Positions 1 to 10,195 of a stretch of 64,000 bases of DNA are shown here, piece after piece. Each line of letters opens with the position of its first letter. The first letter of the stretch is position 1. A program made the position numbers and the translations under genes. Origin of the DNA: Diphasiastrum complanatum (taxonomy: Eukaryota > Streptophyta > Lycopodiopsida > Lycopodiales > Lycopodiaceae); the NCBI GenBank assembly GCA_029204225.1, contig CM055099.1, forward strand, positions 52,848,277 to 52,912,276. The letters are read 5' to 3'. The notes under the pieces are model-generated. The model was not told the origin of the DNA, did not search any database, and saw nothing but the letters and a program-made list of their open reading frames with translations.

Positions 1-2
1 CT

Positions 3-380
3 CTCTCACCAATGGAACCAGGTCTCAAATTGTCAAAGGACCAGTGTCCCCAAACAATTCATGAGAAGTAGCAGATGCGTGAGTATCCTTACCATTCTAT
101 TATAGGATCTCTTATGTATGCCATGATCTATACCAGGCCAGACATAGCTTTTGTAGTCAGCTCTCTCAATCAGTTGATGACTAATCCTGGTGTAATACAT
201 TGGAAGGCTCTTATCATAGTCATGAGATATCTTGGAGCTACTATGGACTTTTGCATTTGTTATGGAGTAGTTGACAACGATAAACTCAATTTACTTAGTG
301 GTTACCTCACTATACCATCTTTCTCACTGGATATATCTATCTTCTCAACATCTATCAAAATATTGGAAAAATCTATCTAA
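3..380 (+). pseudogene. Ty1/copia reverse transcriptase C-terminal fragment
   Basis: The plus frame carries the last part of a copia reverse transcriptase: a KLSKDQCPQT stretch, then the conserved GSLMYAM...TRPDIA block and an HWKALIIVMRYL segment that normally leads into RNase H. One in-frame stop (69-71) breaks it. Similarity fades near 300, where RNase H should begin. The catalytic YVDD part would lie left of the window. The fragment is in the same orientation as the copia copy at 515-4633 but is not continuous with it, so it is read as the relic of another element. The family call is firm; its relation to neighbours is unknown. Confidence 0.75.
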
Positions 381-514
381 TGTTGTAAGTAGGGGTCCTA
401 AAAATGCCAAAGATGAAATGAGCTCTTTCGGCTTAGTAAAGACCCATCTTAGAATAAAAAATTCAAGGTAGGTAGAAGTAGAAACTCGAGCTACCATAGG
501 AATTGCCATTTGTA

Positions 515-937
515 CTTTGCATGCCACATTTAACGCATGAAAATACTAGGTGGCACAATTAGACATATGGAGGTGGCTTGAATAAGTCTAGATAGCTTGA
601 GAGGTGGATTCATAACTCCAATTCAACTCAAAGTAAGAGGAATGGATCTATATATATGTGATGTACTCTCATTGAGAAGATGATGAAATTTGTGTGTAAT
701 GCAAATTTGGAGACTAAAGCTCTTTGTGCTCTCTCTCTCTCTACTCGAGTCTGTACTTTTATATTCTCTCTCTAGCCGAGTTGAGGCATTTTTATTGTGC
801 TTAGCTTGTAACACAAAAATATTTCTTGTATGATCAACTTTCCTATTGTCAATCAATGCTAGTGATCTTTATGGTATTATTGGGCTTAGGAGATCAAAAG
901 TACATGTGTAGGGCATCCCACACTTGTGAATTCAACA
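515..937 (+). repeat. 5' LTR of copia A copy 1 (5'-truncated)
   Basis: From about 515 the sequence matches 4184-4633 almost base for base: 'CTTTGCATGCCACATTTAA', the TATA region, a CT-rich stretch with 'CTCTCTACTCGAG' and the end 'TGAATTCAACA'. It stops directly before the primer binding site. The right LTR begins 680 bases further upstream with TGTTAAAAA, and that head is not found here, so this copy is truncated or was replaced. Confidence 0.8.
648..657 (+). promoter_or_regulatory. Probable LTR TATA box
   Basis: 'CTATATATATG' lies before the CT-rich stretch that starts the R/U5 part of the LTR. The 3' LTR has the same motif at 4322-4331. Position and sequence fit an RNA polymerase II TATA element; no start site can be read directly. 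Confidence 0.5.
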
Positions 938-950
938 TGGTATCAGATCC
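938..950 (+). other. Primer binding site, initiator Met tRNA type
   Basis: 'TGGTATCAGATCC' follows directly on the LTR end 'TTCAACA'. It differs by one base from the usual plant copia site TGGTATCAGAGCC. It marks the plus orientation and the LTR/internal junction. Confidence 0.85.
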
Positions 951-1692
951 TACCTAATATTTACAAGCAAATCTAATAAAAAAGTTTGCAAATTTGATCT
1001 GATTTCAAGCTAGGAATTGTCTAGATTCTACTTTCTAGCTAGTTTGCAGTTTTCTGGTGATTTAGAGCTTCAAACCACTTTGAATGGTCCAGATCAGGTA
1101 CTGTACGGAATTTCAGGTGTAGGCATGTGTGAAATCCGCCCATTTTCAGTTTGGTGGTTCTCTCTCACCTTAGATCCAAATTTCATGCAATTTGGCCCAC
1201 TAGAAAGCTAGAAATGGTAGAATCTGATGCAATTTGAATAATGATAGTTGGATAAGCCAATCAAAAGTTATAAGCTTTTGAATAGTCGTAGGTAGGGCGC
1301 CTAGACCTGTGGCAAATCGTGTGTACATGTCATTTATTGCCTGAATGATCACAAAAATCATCCAGAAGTTGACCAATCTCATCTATATGTGATTTAGACA
1401 AAATCTATAGGTTCTAGGCAAATTGTTTCATACAAATAGATTGTATTTGAGTCAATTTGACATTTTTGGAGTATTTCACACGTGTGAAATTCAGAGAACC
1501 ATAACTTGTGCCATACTTCATTTTTTTTTATGATTCAAATCTTGTTTTAGAGAGATTGTCAAACTAGTGAGATCTATCTCACAGTTTTTTGCTTAGTCTT
1601 ACATAGGATTTGGTTTTTTACCCTTAATTGGTTCCTATAGTAAGAAGATAAGCAATTTCTTCATCCATCTTTTTTTATTTCCATCATTCTTT

Positions 1693-2520
1693 ATGACTTC
1701 AATGGGTGTCTTTCTATTAGAAGCAAGTGAAAGATTGTCAACCTCCAATTACTCAATTTGGAAGGTTAGCATGGAATATGTCTTAATTCTACAAGATGTG
1801 ATGGATATTGTACTTGGTATTGAAGAAGAACCACAAATTTCTCAAGAAATTCCAAAGTTCAAAAAGAGCGCTAGGATGGCTCTGTATTATATTAAAATGA
1901 ATGTCTCAAATGACATCTTAAGAGAAATTGGTGTTTGTACTAATGCCAAAGATGCTTGGGATACTCTCAAGTCCATCTATGAGGCAAAGAATACTTCTAG
2001 ACTTCTAACACTAAGAAACCAAAATTTTCAAAGTGTACAAAGAAGTGATGAATGTGCTTCAGCTTATGTAATGAGAGTTAAAGACCTCCATAGAGAATTG
2101 TCATGCATAGGAGACTCCATCAACCAAAATGAGCTTGTTCAAGTCATACTTAATGAGTTAAAGGAGGAATATGACAATCTTGTTCAGAGTTATGCCTAAA
2201 ACCGTGAGGAGCTACCAAGTTTGGAAGCACTCCAAAATGTGCTCATTTCTGAAGAATCAAGACAAGAGTATAAACTCTTGAATATGGAAACACTGTCTCT
2301 CAACATTGATGGTAAAGCTCTCTTTACCAAAGACAAGCACAAGACAAGAAGTAAGAATCAACACCAACCCTCTTCAAGCAAGAACAATCTTATTTCCAAG
2401 AAGAAAAGAGAAGAGGATGAGTCCTCTCAAGCTTTTACATCCAAGAAGAAGAAGAAAAACATCAAGTGTTTCTTTTGTGGCAAGAAGGGGCATTATGCCA
2501 CCAATTTCTTCAAGAAATAG
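1693..2520 (+). pseudogene. Copia gag, one frame with internal stop
   Basis: ATG 1693 opens a frame with the copia gag (UBN2-type) pattern: 'LSTSNYSIWKVSMEYVL' near residue 20, 'ARMALYYIKMNVSNDIL' and 'ELVQVILNELKEEYDNLV'. A TAA at 2197-2199 interrupts it; the same frame continues to 2518-2520 through a Lys-rich stretch. The zinc knuckle reads CFFCGKKGHYATNFF: the two first Cys and the His are present, but the last Cys is Phe. The homologous copy at 16.6 kb keeps that Cys. Gag would form the particle and bind RNA; this copy is inactive by stop and by knuckle loss. Confidence 0.85.
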
Positions 2521-2526
2521 AGTTAA

Positions 2527-2822
2527 TTGAAGCAAGCCAACATTTCCAATGAAGAGAAGGAAGATGCTAATGCAAGTGATGGAGAGGGATCTCTTATGGT
2601 CTCGAGTTTTTCTTCATCACCTTTCAAGAAGGATGGTTCGTGGTACATCGACAGTGGAGCTTCCTCACATATGTGTAGCTCCAAGTGCACTTCTCATCTT
2701 CAAGGAGCAAGGGTGGTGCTACTTGCTTTGTAACTTTCATTGATGATTTCACAAGATTTACTTGGTTATATCTTCTAGCTTCAAAGTCTATGGTGTTTGA
2801 CTATTTTCTAAAGGCAACTTAT
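2527..2822 (+). pseudogene. Copia protease stub joined to integrase core scrap
   Basis: In the gag frame 'WYIDSGASSHMCSSK' (about 2641-2685) is the copia aspartic protease start with catalytic DSG. Directly after it the similarity jumps to an integrase core piece, 'FVTFIDDFTRFTWLYL' in another frame near 2728-2780. The homologous copy at 16.8-17.5 kb has about 600 bases between these two motifs, so they are joined here by an internal deletion. A second jump at about 2822 leads to the RT end. Confidence 0.75.
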
Positions 2823-2832
2823 AGGTTCCTTA

Positions 2833-3486
2833 ATGTGGATCACTATAACTAGACCAGATCTTAGCTTTAGTGTATGTAGGTTGAGCCAATCCATGCAAAA
2901 TCCATTGAATATCCATTGGAAAAAGGCTAAGAGGATTCTAAGATACATCTCGGGTACATTGGATTTTGGGATTCTATATAGAGGAGATGTGATTAACCTT
3001 CATGCATTTAGTGATTCAGATTTTGCAGGGGACAAGAGGGATAGGAAATCAACAAGTGCCTATTCAACTTTCATAGGAGAAGGTGTGGTTTCATGGCTTT
3101 CAAAAAAGCAAGAAACTATATCTCTATCTTCAACCGAGGCCGAGTACAAAGCTTTGACAACCACTACAAAGGAGGTACTTTGGATCAAGAGATTATTGGT
3201 GGAACTAAAGATCATGGATTCAGAGGAGGCACCAATAATCTACAATGACAATATATCAGCCCAACACCTTGCATCTAACCCAATCTTCCATGCAAGATCT
3301 AAGCACATTGAGATATGCCATCACTTTGTGAGAGAAATGGTGCAAGCCAAGGAGATTGCTTTGAAGCATGTTCCAAGCAATGAATGTGTAGCTGATCTAC
3401 TTACTAAACCACTTCAAAAGACACCATTTATGAAGTTCAGATCATCACTTGGAGTGATTAGTAAAGCAATGATTGAACCAAGCTAG
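2833..3486 (+). pseudogene. Copia RT end plus complete RNase H
   Basis: A 217-codon open frame. 'ITRPDLSFSVCRLSQSM' and 'HWKKAKRILRYISGTLD' are the RT tail. RNase H follows with its first Asp in SDSDFAGDK, 'VSWLSKKQETISLSSTEAEYKA' (catalytic Glu in TEAEY), the Asp in IYNDNIS, and 'SKHIEICHHFVREM' with 'ADLLTKPL' at the end. The RNase H fold looks intact, but it has lost the RT palm upstream, so it cannot act as a normal pol product. Stop at 3484-3486, just before the purine tract. Confidence 0.85.
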
Positions 3487-3490
3487 ATAG

Positions 3491-3500
3491 TGAGGAGGAG
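3491..3500 (+). other. Polypurine tract
   Basis: 'TGAGGAGGAG' directly precedes the LTR start TGTTAAAAAT. This is the expected place for the plus-strand primer of reverse transcription. Confidence 0.75.
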
Positions 3501-4633
3501 TGTTAAAAATTCACAATTCTAGCTTGACTAGTTTTGGTCATATGACTTGTAAATAGTTAGATGGTCATGATGTGGCTTGTCACACGTGCCAAATAGCATA
3601 GGATTCCATTCATAAGGATGTTCTCAAGTAGACCTAAGTGTTAGAACCTTTGGAATGAGTCCAAATTATGCTTAGATACAAGGGAGAAAAAATAGGAGCT
3701 ATTTTTGGTAATTTTTGCATTGTTGAGGGATCTCCAATATTCCAACCCTAACCTGGTAGGGATGAAAGATCCACCAAAATTAGCATTAGGGATAGGTTTA
3801 GGGCTACTCATACCTGCCCAAAACCGTGATGGATCATGTATATATAGGTGATGATAACTCACCAAAATCAATCAAGCAATTTCATGATTTTTCTCTCATA
3901 ATGGTGCAATTGCTCTCTATGTTCATAATTGTTTGAGTACTTGTGATTACTAATGATTATAGGATTGAATGTAGGTCTGGTGTACAGTACTCAGACTGTG
4001 GGAGGCCGTACTTTCACACGTGTGAAGCCTTCTTCAAGGATTTGGGCCATTTAGTGAGGTTCAAGCATAGATTTTTGATGGATTTTGATGGTTCAACTTG
4101 TGCTAATCTTATGAGATCATAATCTATTGTTTCCCTCATCATTTCAAGTGTTTTAGGGTCCTTATTTGCTATAATTTTTACACTTTGCATGCCACATTTA
4201 ATGCATGAAAATACTAGGTGGCACAATTAGACATACTGAGGTGGCTTGAATAAGTCTAGATAGCTTGAGAGGTGGATTCATAACTCCAATTCAACTCAAA
4301 GTAGGAGGAGAGTCCATGAATCTATATATATGCGATGTACTCTCATTGAGAAGATGATGAAATTTGTGTGTAATGCAAATTTGGAGACTAAAGCTCTTTG
4401 TGCCCTCTCTCTCTACTCGAGTTTGTACTTTCATATTTTCTCTCTAGCCGAGTTGAGACATTTATTGTGCTTAGTTTCATGTTTTGTTGACAGATCTTGC
4501 TTGTAACACAATAATATTTCTTGTATGATCAGCTTTCCTATTGTCAATCAATGCTAGTTTGATCTTTATGGTATTATTGGGCTTAGAAGATCAAAAGTAC
4601 ATGTGTAGGGCATCCACATGCGTGAATTCAACA
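3501..4633 (+). repeat. 3' LTR of copia A copy 1
   Basis: Starts TGTTAAAAATTC after the purine tract and ends TGAATTCAACA. Its last 450 bases match 515-937. It holds a CACACGTGTG palindrome (4015-4024), a TATA-like CTATATATATG (4322-4331) and CT-rich DNA before U5. At 1133 bp it is longer than the 708-bp LTRs of copy 2. The two share the U5 end (ACAAGTACATG-like text, a near-palindrome, then TCAACA), so they are subfamilies. It abuts a minus-strand gag at 4634. Confidence 0.8.
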
Positions 4634-5550
4634 ATATCCTCGTCTTCATACATCTTGAATTCATCAAAGATAACATCACGGCTTATATGGATTTTGTTAG
4701 AGTCTTCAATCTCACCCTCATCGACAAGGTTACCTGCTTGCTTTGGTTTCCCCTTGCCTTGTTCTGCCAATAATTTGCGACATTCACTCTTCCAATGGCC
4801 CTTTTTACCACAATGGAAGCACTTGCCTTTTTTCTTGGTCATACTGGAATATCCCTCATCCTCCTAAGACTTGGCAAATTGTTGTTTAGACTTCTTCTTT
4901 CCCTTGCCCTTACCTTGTTTTTGATGTGTCGCAGGTGCCTGATCGTCAGTATTCTGATGTCTAGCTTTCACCATTTCTCGTCGTTGCTCTTCCTGCATCA
5001 AGATTCCTGTGAGCTCGTCAAAGGTTGACAACCTTTCTCTTGATGCTATTCCGCTCACAAATATCTGATAGGGTTCTGCAATGCCACACAATGCATTGTG
5101 CACCAGCTCCACATCACGTATGCGCTCACCAATAGAATGTAGTTCATCCCTCATTGTCTTGATTCTGGTCATGTACGTCTGAATGTGCTCTCCTTGTTCT
5201 ATTCGGGCACTATTCAGCTTTGACTTCAGAAACATGATTCTTGACGGATTTGACATCTCAAACTACTCCTTTAGCACATCCCATGCATGTCTGGGTGTAA
5301 CAGCATCACAAATGTGGGTAATGATGTGATCCTTCACTAATAAGTTAATGAAGGTCAAAGCTTTCCCCATCTTTTCGTCGAACACTTTGATATCCGCTTC
5401 ATTTGGCGGCCTTCTCTCATCACTTGTGACGACTTCCCACACGTCTTTCTCCATCAGTATGTTTTTCATTTTGAATTTCCACACTGCATAGTTGGAAATC
5501 CCGTCCAATTTGCTACTTTCACTCAAAATGGACTCTCCCATGTTTGCCAT
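4634..5550 (-). pseudogene. Copia family D gag (minus strand), cut by the family-A LTR
   Basis: Reading down from 5550 one frame shows a copia gag: 'SNYAVWKFKMKNILMEKDVWEVV' near residue 20, 'AWDVLKE', then 'IQTYMTRIKTMRDELHSIGERI', a Lys/Gln-rich linker and a good zinc knuckle CFHCGKKGHWKSEC. In-frame stops lie at 5263-5265 and 4864-4866. The frame is lost at 4634, where the LTR of copia A copy 1 abuts. The product class (RNA-binding capsid protein) is secure. Protease and pol of this copy are not in the window. Confidence 0.85.
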
Positions 5551-6835
5551 CGCAAAACTGCTTGAAACTTCTGCCGTAGGCTAAAAACAGTATGCCGAGG
5601 CCAAATGTGATGTCAGAAGCTGAAAATAATGACCTACACTTTTTTGCTTACTAGGCCACTCGCTGCTTTTCCACCATTTTGAAAGCCAAATCGGCGTCGC
5701 CTTCCGAAATGCACTCAGTCGTCAACTCCCAACTACGTGCCCAGTGGAGTGGTGAAATCACTTTTGGCACACTTCGAACACTTTCTTTGCTACAATCACT
5801 CTGTTTTGCTGTACCATACTTGTAGGTACAGTCCGGGTGCCCTTCGTTTGGAGGTTATAGTCTTTCGTTTGGGTCAAAACGGGCAAAGGACCCAAAAATA
5901 GGGATTTTCCTTGTTTTTGAACTGTTTCTTCACTTTGAAGAAACTTCACTCTTCAATTGTGAAGGGACCCAGCTCAACTTTCACTTTGAAAATTTTTAAT
6001 GAAGTTGAAGGCCAAAATGCACTTCACTTCTTCAGGGCCCTCTTCAACAACCCTTCAGACTCCATCCAATGGTCGATTCTGATCCAACTATGGATATCCC
6101 TCCTAGGTAGCGCGATCTCAGCCGTCGATTTTGAAAGTTCTGTATCCAACGGTTCTGAGCACTTCTATGCACTAATGGAAACTCTTGCAAACGCTGTCTA
6201 CTCCAAAGCACTACGCGTTTGTCTTGGTTCCTCACGCGAACAGACCCACGACCTCCTCCGACTCTCTGTCTTACACGAACTGTAGCTATGGCTGCCACCA
6301 AAGTATTCTGATTGCTTCACGACTGAAGCGCGGCTATTCGCGGCCACTTCAGACGTGATTTGCACTACTAGGACGCCCTCCTCTAGGTTTTTACAGCTTG
6401 CAAAACGGTTCAGAATAGAGAGAAATCTTTGATTTTGTGCTCCCAAACCCCAGACCAAGGTTTTTCACACAAATCTCTTCTTAGCTTCCAATTCACAATG
6501 TTCTGACAGGCCTATCTGAGGTCGCCCTACTGCTAGAACTCTGATGCTTCAATCCGTTTGTCAAACGGTGTCCAATTGAATGCACACTGACTGCAAATAC
6601 CAGATAGTCTGCTTCAGAATTTTAAAATTCCGTTTCCTGAGGTTTTGACTCAGCCAACAACCCTTGTCTCTGAATCCTCACACAGTCTCAAGCTCACCAA
6701 GCTTCTGTGTGCTAAACTCTCTGCACTAGTGTTTCTCCTTCCGTCTTCAACCCGCCGTAAACCCCAAACTCTTAGAAGACAGTCCTCCCGAAGCTCTCTT
6801 CAACGGCGATGATGTACTGTGTACACTCCCTATAC
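5551..6835 (-). other. Leader of copia family D, no convincing gene
   Basis: About 1.28 kb between the primer binding site and the gag start. Open frames on both strands here are short, not similar to anything recognised and mutually overlapping. Copia leaders are usually much shorter. The length suggests a leader that has acquired sequence or belongs to a long-leader lineage. Confidence 0.4.
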
Positions 6836-6848
6836 GGCTCTGATACCA
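6836..6848 (-). other. Primer binding site, initiator Met tRNA type
   Basis: The reverse complement is TGGTATCAGAGCC, the perfect plant copia consensus. It fixes this element as minus and places its LTR at higher coordinates. Confidence 0.85.
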
Positions 6849-6858
6849 ACTTAGAATT

Positions 6859-7101
6859 TGCTTCGAACAAGAACACAGATCATGCTACACGGTAACATAG
6901 ACAAAAAACACTCTCCACCACAAGCTCACATAGCAACTGTATTTCTCAAAATGAAATTACACTATACATATAGTTGTTCACTCAAGCAACCCATGCATGA
7001 CCCAGCTTGCCGTTGGCAGGATGCGTGTCCCGTCGACTTGCCTCGTGGCGAGGCCAACTGATCCTTATCAACCGATAGGACCCACAATACAGTAACACAA
7101 T
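6859..7101 (-). repeat. Probable short LTR of copia family D
   Basis: On the minus strand the stretch can be bounded as TGTTACTGTATTG ... CGAAGCA, about 243 bp, ending ten bases before the primer site. Only one copy is present, so the bounds come from the TG...CA rule and the breakpoint with the RT relic at 7102, not from a repeat. Confidence 0.45.
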
Positions 7102-7340
7102 GATTCTACTTTAATTCTAACTGTTTTACCATAGAGGAGAATGTATCTTGGTAGTCTACTCCATAATTTTGAGAATATCCTTTGCTACCAATCTAGCCTT
7201 GTATAGCTTAGTGCTCCCATCTGATCTCAACTTTAACTTGTAGACCCATTTGCAGTCTACAACTTTCCTTGCTTCTGGTAGGTTGTCAAGTGTCCATGTT
7301 TCATTCTTATGCATTGAATCTATTTCTTCTTTCATAAGAA
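7102..7340 (-). pseudogene. Copia reverse transcriptase N-terminal relic
   Basis: Minus strand: 'KEEIDSMHKNETWTLDNLP', 'CKWVYKLKLRSDGS' and 'YKARLVAK' form the classical start of copia RT. After one frameshift the adjoining frame gives GYSQNYGVDYQDTFS. Similarity ends at 7102 beside the family-D LTR and at about 7340 beside a gypsy-like repeat. The catalytic domain is not present. Confidence 0.8.
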
Positions 7341-7571
7341 GTAATGCTGTAAGGTGGCAGAGGAAAAGAATGCTCAAGCTTATGGAAACTGGCTCTTCTC
7401 TCTGTATTGATACTCAGATCTGTGCAAATGTGTAAGTGGAACAATCACCGGCCTCAATGTCATTTACCAACCATTAAGATGTCGGTTGAGATCCGCTACT
7501 GTGTCTCTATAGAACATCGCACAAAACTTCGCGAGTTCTAACCTAAATATGAATTTACAAAGTGCAAAAGG
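7341..7571 (-). repeat. Truncated LTR copy (direct repeat, left)
   Basis: Matches 9104-9369 with scattered substitutions and one short insertion in the right copy ('ACAATGGCATGAAGTGTCG'-like text absent here). It begins next to the RT relic at 7340. Confidence 0.6.
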
Positions 7572-7626
7572 GTCAGTCTACACCTCTTGATCTTTCTGGA
7601 TTTGCTTAAAAATAATATCGGTCTGG

Positions 7627-8354
7627 ATGGCCTTCTCTAATGTATCTTTAGCTGGCTCATCCGTCTGCATAGACTGGTCTTGGCGCTGGACATGTTCTTC
7701 CTCTTCAAAATCTTCTTCATCAGAACCATCATCTGACCGTAGTCTAGATCCTGATCCTCCAAGTCCACCTAGTTCACCACCACCTGATAATATGGCTAAT
7801 CCAATCCACCCACATCTACAAAAATCAGATATGGTTTCTCTAAGGGATCATCATCAGAAGATGCGGACAATTATTTGTAGTAGTCTGAATCTATTACCAT
7901 AGCAAATAAAGAACATACAGACGAGGGCAAAGTTAGAATTTTGCCAGGTCTTCTGCGGAAGCAGACTAGGATTTGGTACAATCAATTAGTACCAGAAACG
8001 GTTAATACTTGGAATGCTTTAAAAGCAGCATTCCTTAAGCAGTTTAGGAAGATAGGATACTCCACTAGATTGTTGGCTCGGCTTAATTTTTTTAAAAAAG
8101 ATTTTGATTTTAAACTTGATTCAGAAGTGGAATCAGATGAATCTAATTCTGATGAATATGTAGAACTTGGTGTTTCAACGGATCTTTCCTCAAATGAATC
8201 TACAAATGCTGTAGTAGCGTTTAAAAGATCGTTAAATGCTTTAGGTGTTAATCTTGCTCTAACTGACGAGTTTCGCAAATTTTGCAAATACAAATATCTA
8301 GATTTCCTATATGCTTCTAATCGTTGTGCACGCTCTAAACGTTTTTGTCCATAG
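7627..8354 (+). pseudogene. Gypsy gag-like relic
   Basis: The plus frame 7941-8354 begins with 'RIWYNQLVPETVNTWNALKA' followed by AFLKQFRKIGYSTRLLARL. This is the typical retrotransposon gag core pattern of a Trp-Tyr/Phe...Leu-Pro, a Trp about eight residues on, then FL..F. The Ser/Pro-rich frame 7627-7902 could be its N-terminal side. After about 8094 the similarity stops. A minus frame of similar length (7982-8443) starts just below the primer site and is the alternative reading. No zinc knuckle or protease follows. Confidence 0.5.
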
Positions 8355-8445
8355 TTGCTTGAGAGCATGTTCTTGGCATGCGTTACATGAGAAAGATTCG
8401 TAGATGTAATACACTTAAAAATATTGCAAAAGATGAAATTCATCT

Positions 8446-8462
8446 CCCTGGCAACGACGCCA
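8446..8462 (-). other. Gypsy-type primer binding site
   Basis: The reverse complement is TGGCGTCGTTGCCAGGG, close to the sites at 27228-27244 and 37194-37210. Known plant Athila/Tat elements carry this type, usually assigned to tRNA-Asp. Confidence 0.6.
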
Positions 8463-9369
8463 AATTATGTGGTGGCCTAGTCGTTATAGTTTTTCACAAA
8501 ATCAATGAATTAAGTAGTATAAAAGTTTTGATCGTTCCCCAAGAGAGATAATAATCTCATCTTTCATATGATAAGTGTATATAAGACGGTAAATGGACTG
8601 TGATGTGTAATATTCACAGTGAATACTATAGCGACATATCTGGTTATCCGAAAGATATTTGGGTAAATTGGCATCTAGGAACACCAATGGTGAAATGATT
8701 TGGTCAAGGTCTGTGATTATAAAGATTACTTTATCTTTCAGGCTCTTCGGATAACAGTAAGCAATCAGATCAGACAACAACTAGCAAATAGATTCATCAA
8801 ATAGAATCGAATTGGCTAATGATTTCTCTTAATCGAACACAGATCAAACAGAATAGAGCATCAAACAAGTTCATTATCTGAATACATAGCTCATTCAGAA
8901 TTGAAAGAAGTTCTGCTTAAGGTTGTGCTTAACAGCTTCGGCTAATTTCCTGCACACATTAGTCAGAATTGTCGCTCTCTGGTGATGCCTGAAAACCCAC
9001 GTTAGAGTGACTGAAACTCAGTAAAACATGAGAAATATGTGCGACGCAGATAGAGCAGTATTCCAAACAGTTACAGATCATACAGAGTGTATTCGCTCAA
9101 TTCATAAGAAGAAATGCTGTAAAAGGTGACAGAGGGAAAGAATGCTCAAGCTTATAGAAACTGGCTCTTCTCTCTCTATTGATACTCAAATCTGTGCAAA
9201 TGCGTAAGTACAATGGCATGAAGTGTCGACCTTATAGGAACGATCATCGGCCTCAATGTCGTTTACCAACCGTTAGGATGTCGATTGAGATCCGTTATTG
9301 CGTCTCTATAGAACGTCGCACAAAACGTCGTGAGTTCTAACCTAAATATGAATTTACAAAGTGCAAAAT
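8463..9369 (-). repeat. Gypsy-type 5' LTR (minus)
   Basis: Bounded by the primer site on one side and by the end of the direct repeat on the other. It has no open frame with recognisable similarity. The repeated segment (9104-9369) is its U3 head in the minus direction. Confidence 0.5.
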
Positions 9370-10195
9370 AGGTCTTTACATAAATTTAGGCACTATAGCA
9401 CATTTACATAAATAAAAATTGAATTTTTTTACAATATAAACAATAATTTTGGATAATGTGGGGTCATGAGACTCCACAAAGAGCACAAGAAACGTTGTGT
9501 AATAACACTCAGCCCCTTCACAATTCACAATAATATTTCAGATCTTAACTTCAAAACTTGATCATTGATAATGAGATGTATGAACAACTGATTTATACTA
9601 AGTAATTAGGCCGTCAAATGCGATTGCTAGTTGGCTCGTGTCCGTTGGCATTCATCTAGTTTCTTCTCAAAAATTGATTGCTGATAAGCGGTGAAAATTG
9701 GCCGTAAACAGTCTGTCTGCATAAATGAACTAAAACTTTCACTCTGCAAAGACGATAGTGTCGCAAAAAGACGACAGTGTCGGCTTTTTGCGAAAAACCC
9801 TACAGTGTCCTTAAATCTCATTTAGGGTAGCCCCACACTTTGCCAGAGTCATTTCCTTAACATTTGAGGCACTTTGAAAAATGTCAAGAATGTGACTCTG
9901 CATATTTACTCGCAAATCCTGACAGGCGACAATGTTGCTAAAATGCAAAAAATACGACATTGTAATTTTACTCGTAAATCTTGACAGGCGAAAAATGCGA
10001 CACTAATGTCAAACTCTGTGTATTTCTGCAGACTGTGTAAAAACATTTGTAAATCTGCAGATTGTGTAAAGACATGAAAAATTTTGTAGAATTGGATAAA
10101 CAATGGATGAGGATTAAAACCGATTAGTCGATTAGTAAGAAGCAGAATAATCTGACACTCCCCCTTAATCTGAATCCTTGAATGCCTTGAGGTTG
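9370..10195. other. No gene seen; small tandem motifs
   Basis: No recognisable coding frame. It contains an imperfect pair 'ACTCGCAAATCCTGACAGGCGA' / 'ACTCGTAAATCTTGACAGGCGA' (around 9908 and 9969) and several GACA(G/C)TGTCG-like words (9745-9800). These look like old short duplications, origin unknown. Confidence 0.4.

Larger units (their letters stand above)
515..4633 (+). mobile_element. Ty1/copia family A, copy 1 (deleted, non-autonomous)
   Basis: Left LTR (partial), primer site at 938, gag from 1693, a stub of protease and integrase, RNase H to 3486, purine tract at 3491-3500 and right LTR at 3501-4633. Most of integrase and reverse transcriptase is deleted: the text jumps from the protease to an integrase core scrap near 2700 and then to the RT end at 2833. 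Gag is clearly related to the copies at 14390-20216 and 58770-62368. No target duplication is recognisable. The left LTR lacks its first part, and the right flank is the gag of another copia on the opposite strand, so the left junction has been rearranged. Confidence 0.85.
4634..7101 (-). mobile_element. Ty1/copia family D, 5' part only
   Basis: Minus orientation: a short LTR (about 6859-7101), a Met-type primer site (6836-6848), an unusually long leader (5551-6835), then gag. The 3' half is missing beyond 4634. On its upstream side it adjoins a copia RT relic, perhaps its insertion target. No target duplication can be checked because the other end is gone. Confidence 0.7.
7341..9369 (-). mobile_element. 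Gypsy-type LTR remnant flanked by a direct repeat
   Basis: About 230 bases at 7341-7571 recur at 9104-9369 in the same orientation ('CTCAAGCTTATGGAAACTGG', 'GGCCTCAATGTC', 'CTAACCTAAATATGAATTT'). At 8446-8462 the minus strand reads TGGCGTCGTTGCCAGGG, one base from the usual TGGCGCCGTTGCC primer site of plant gypsy elements. This makes 8463-9369 a minus-strand 5' LTR and 7341-7571 a truncated 3' LTR. The interior is only about 0.9 kb, so this is a deletion derivative. Interior orientation is unclear because the best gag match reads on the plus strand. Confidence 0.55.

Noticed and set aside
7982-8443. Minus 153-codon frame as a separate gene
   Set aside because: Largely antisense to the gag-like plus frame; Ser/Asp-rich with no motif. 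Kept only as an alternative reading.
7341-9369. Idea that the direct repeat belongs to an endogenous pararetrovirus
   Set aside because: Direct repeats, a TGGCGTCGTTGCC primer site and gag-like text fit an LTR element; no movement protein or coat domains were seen.
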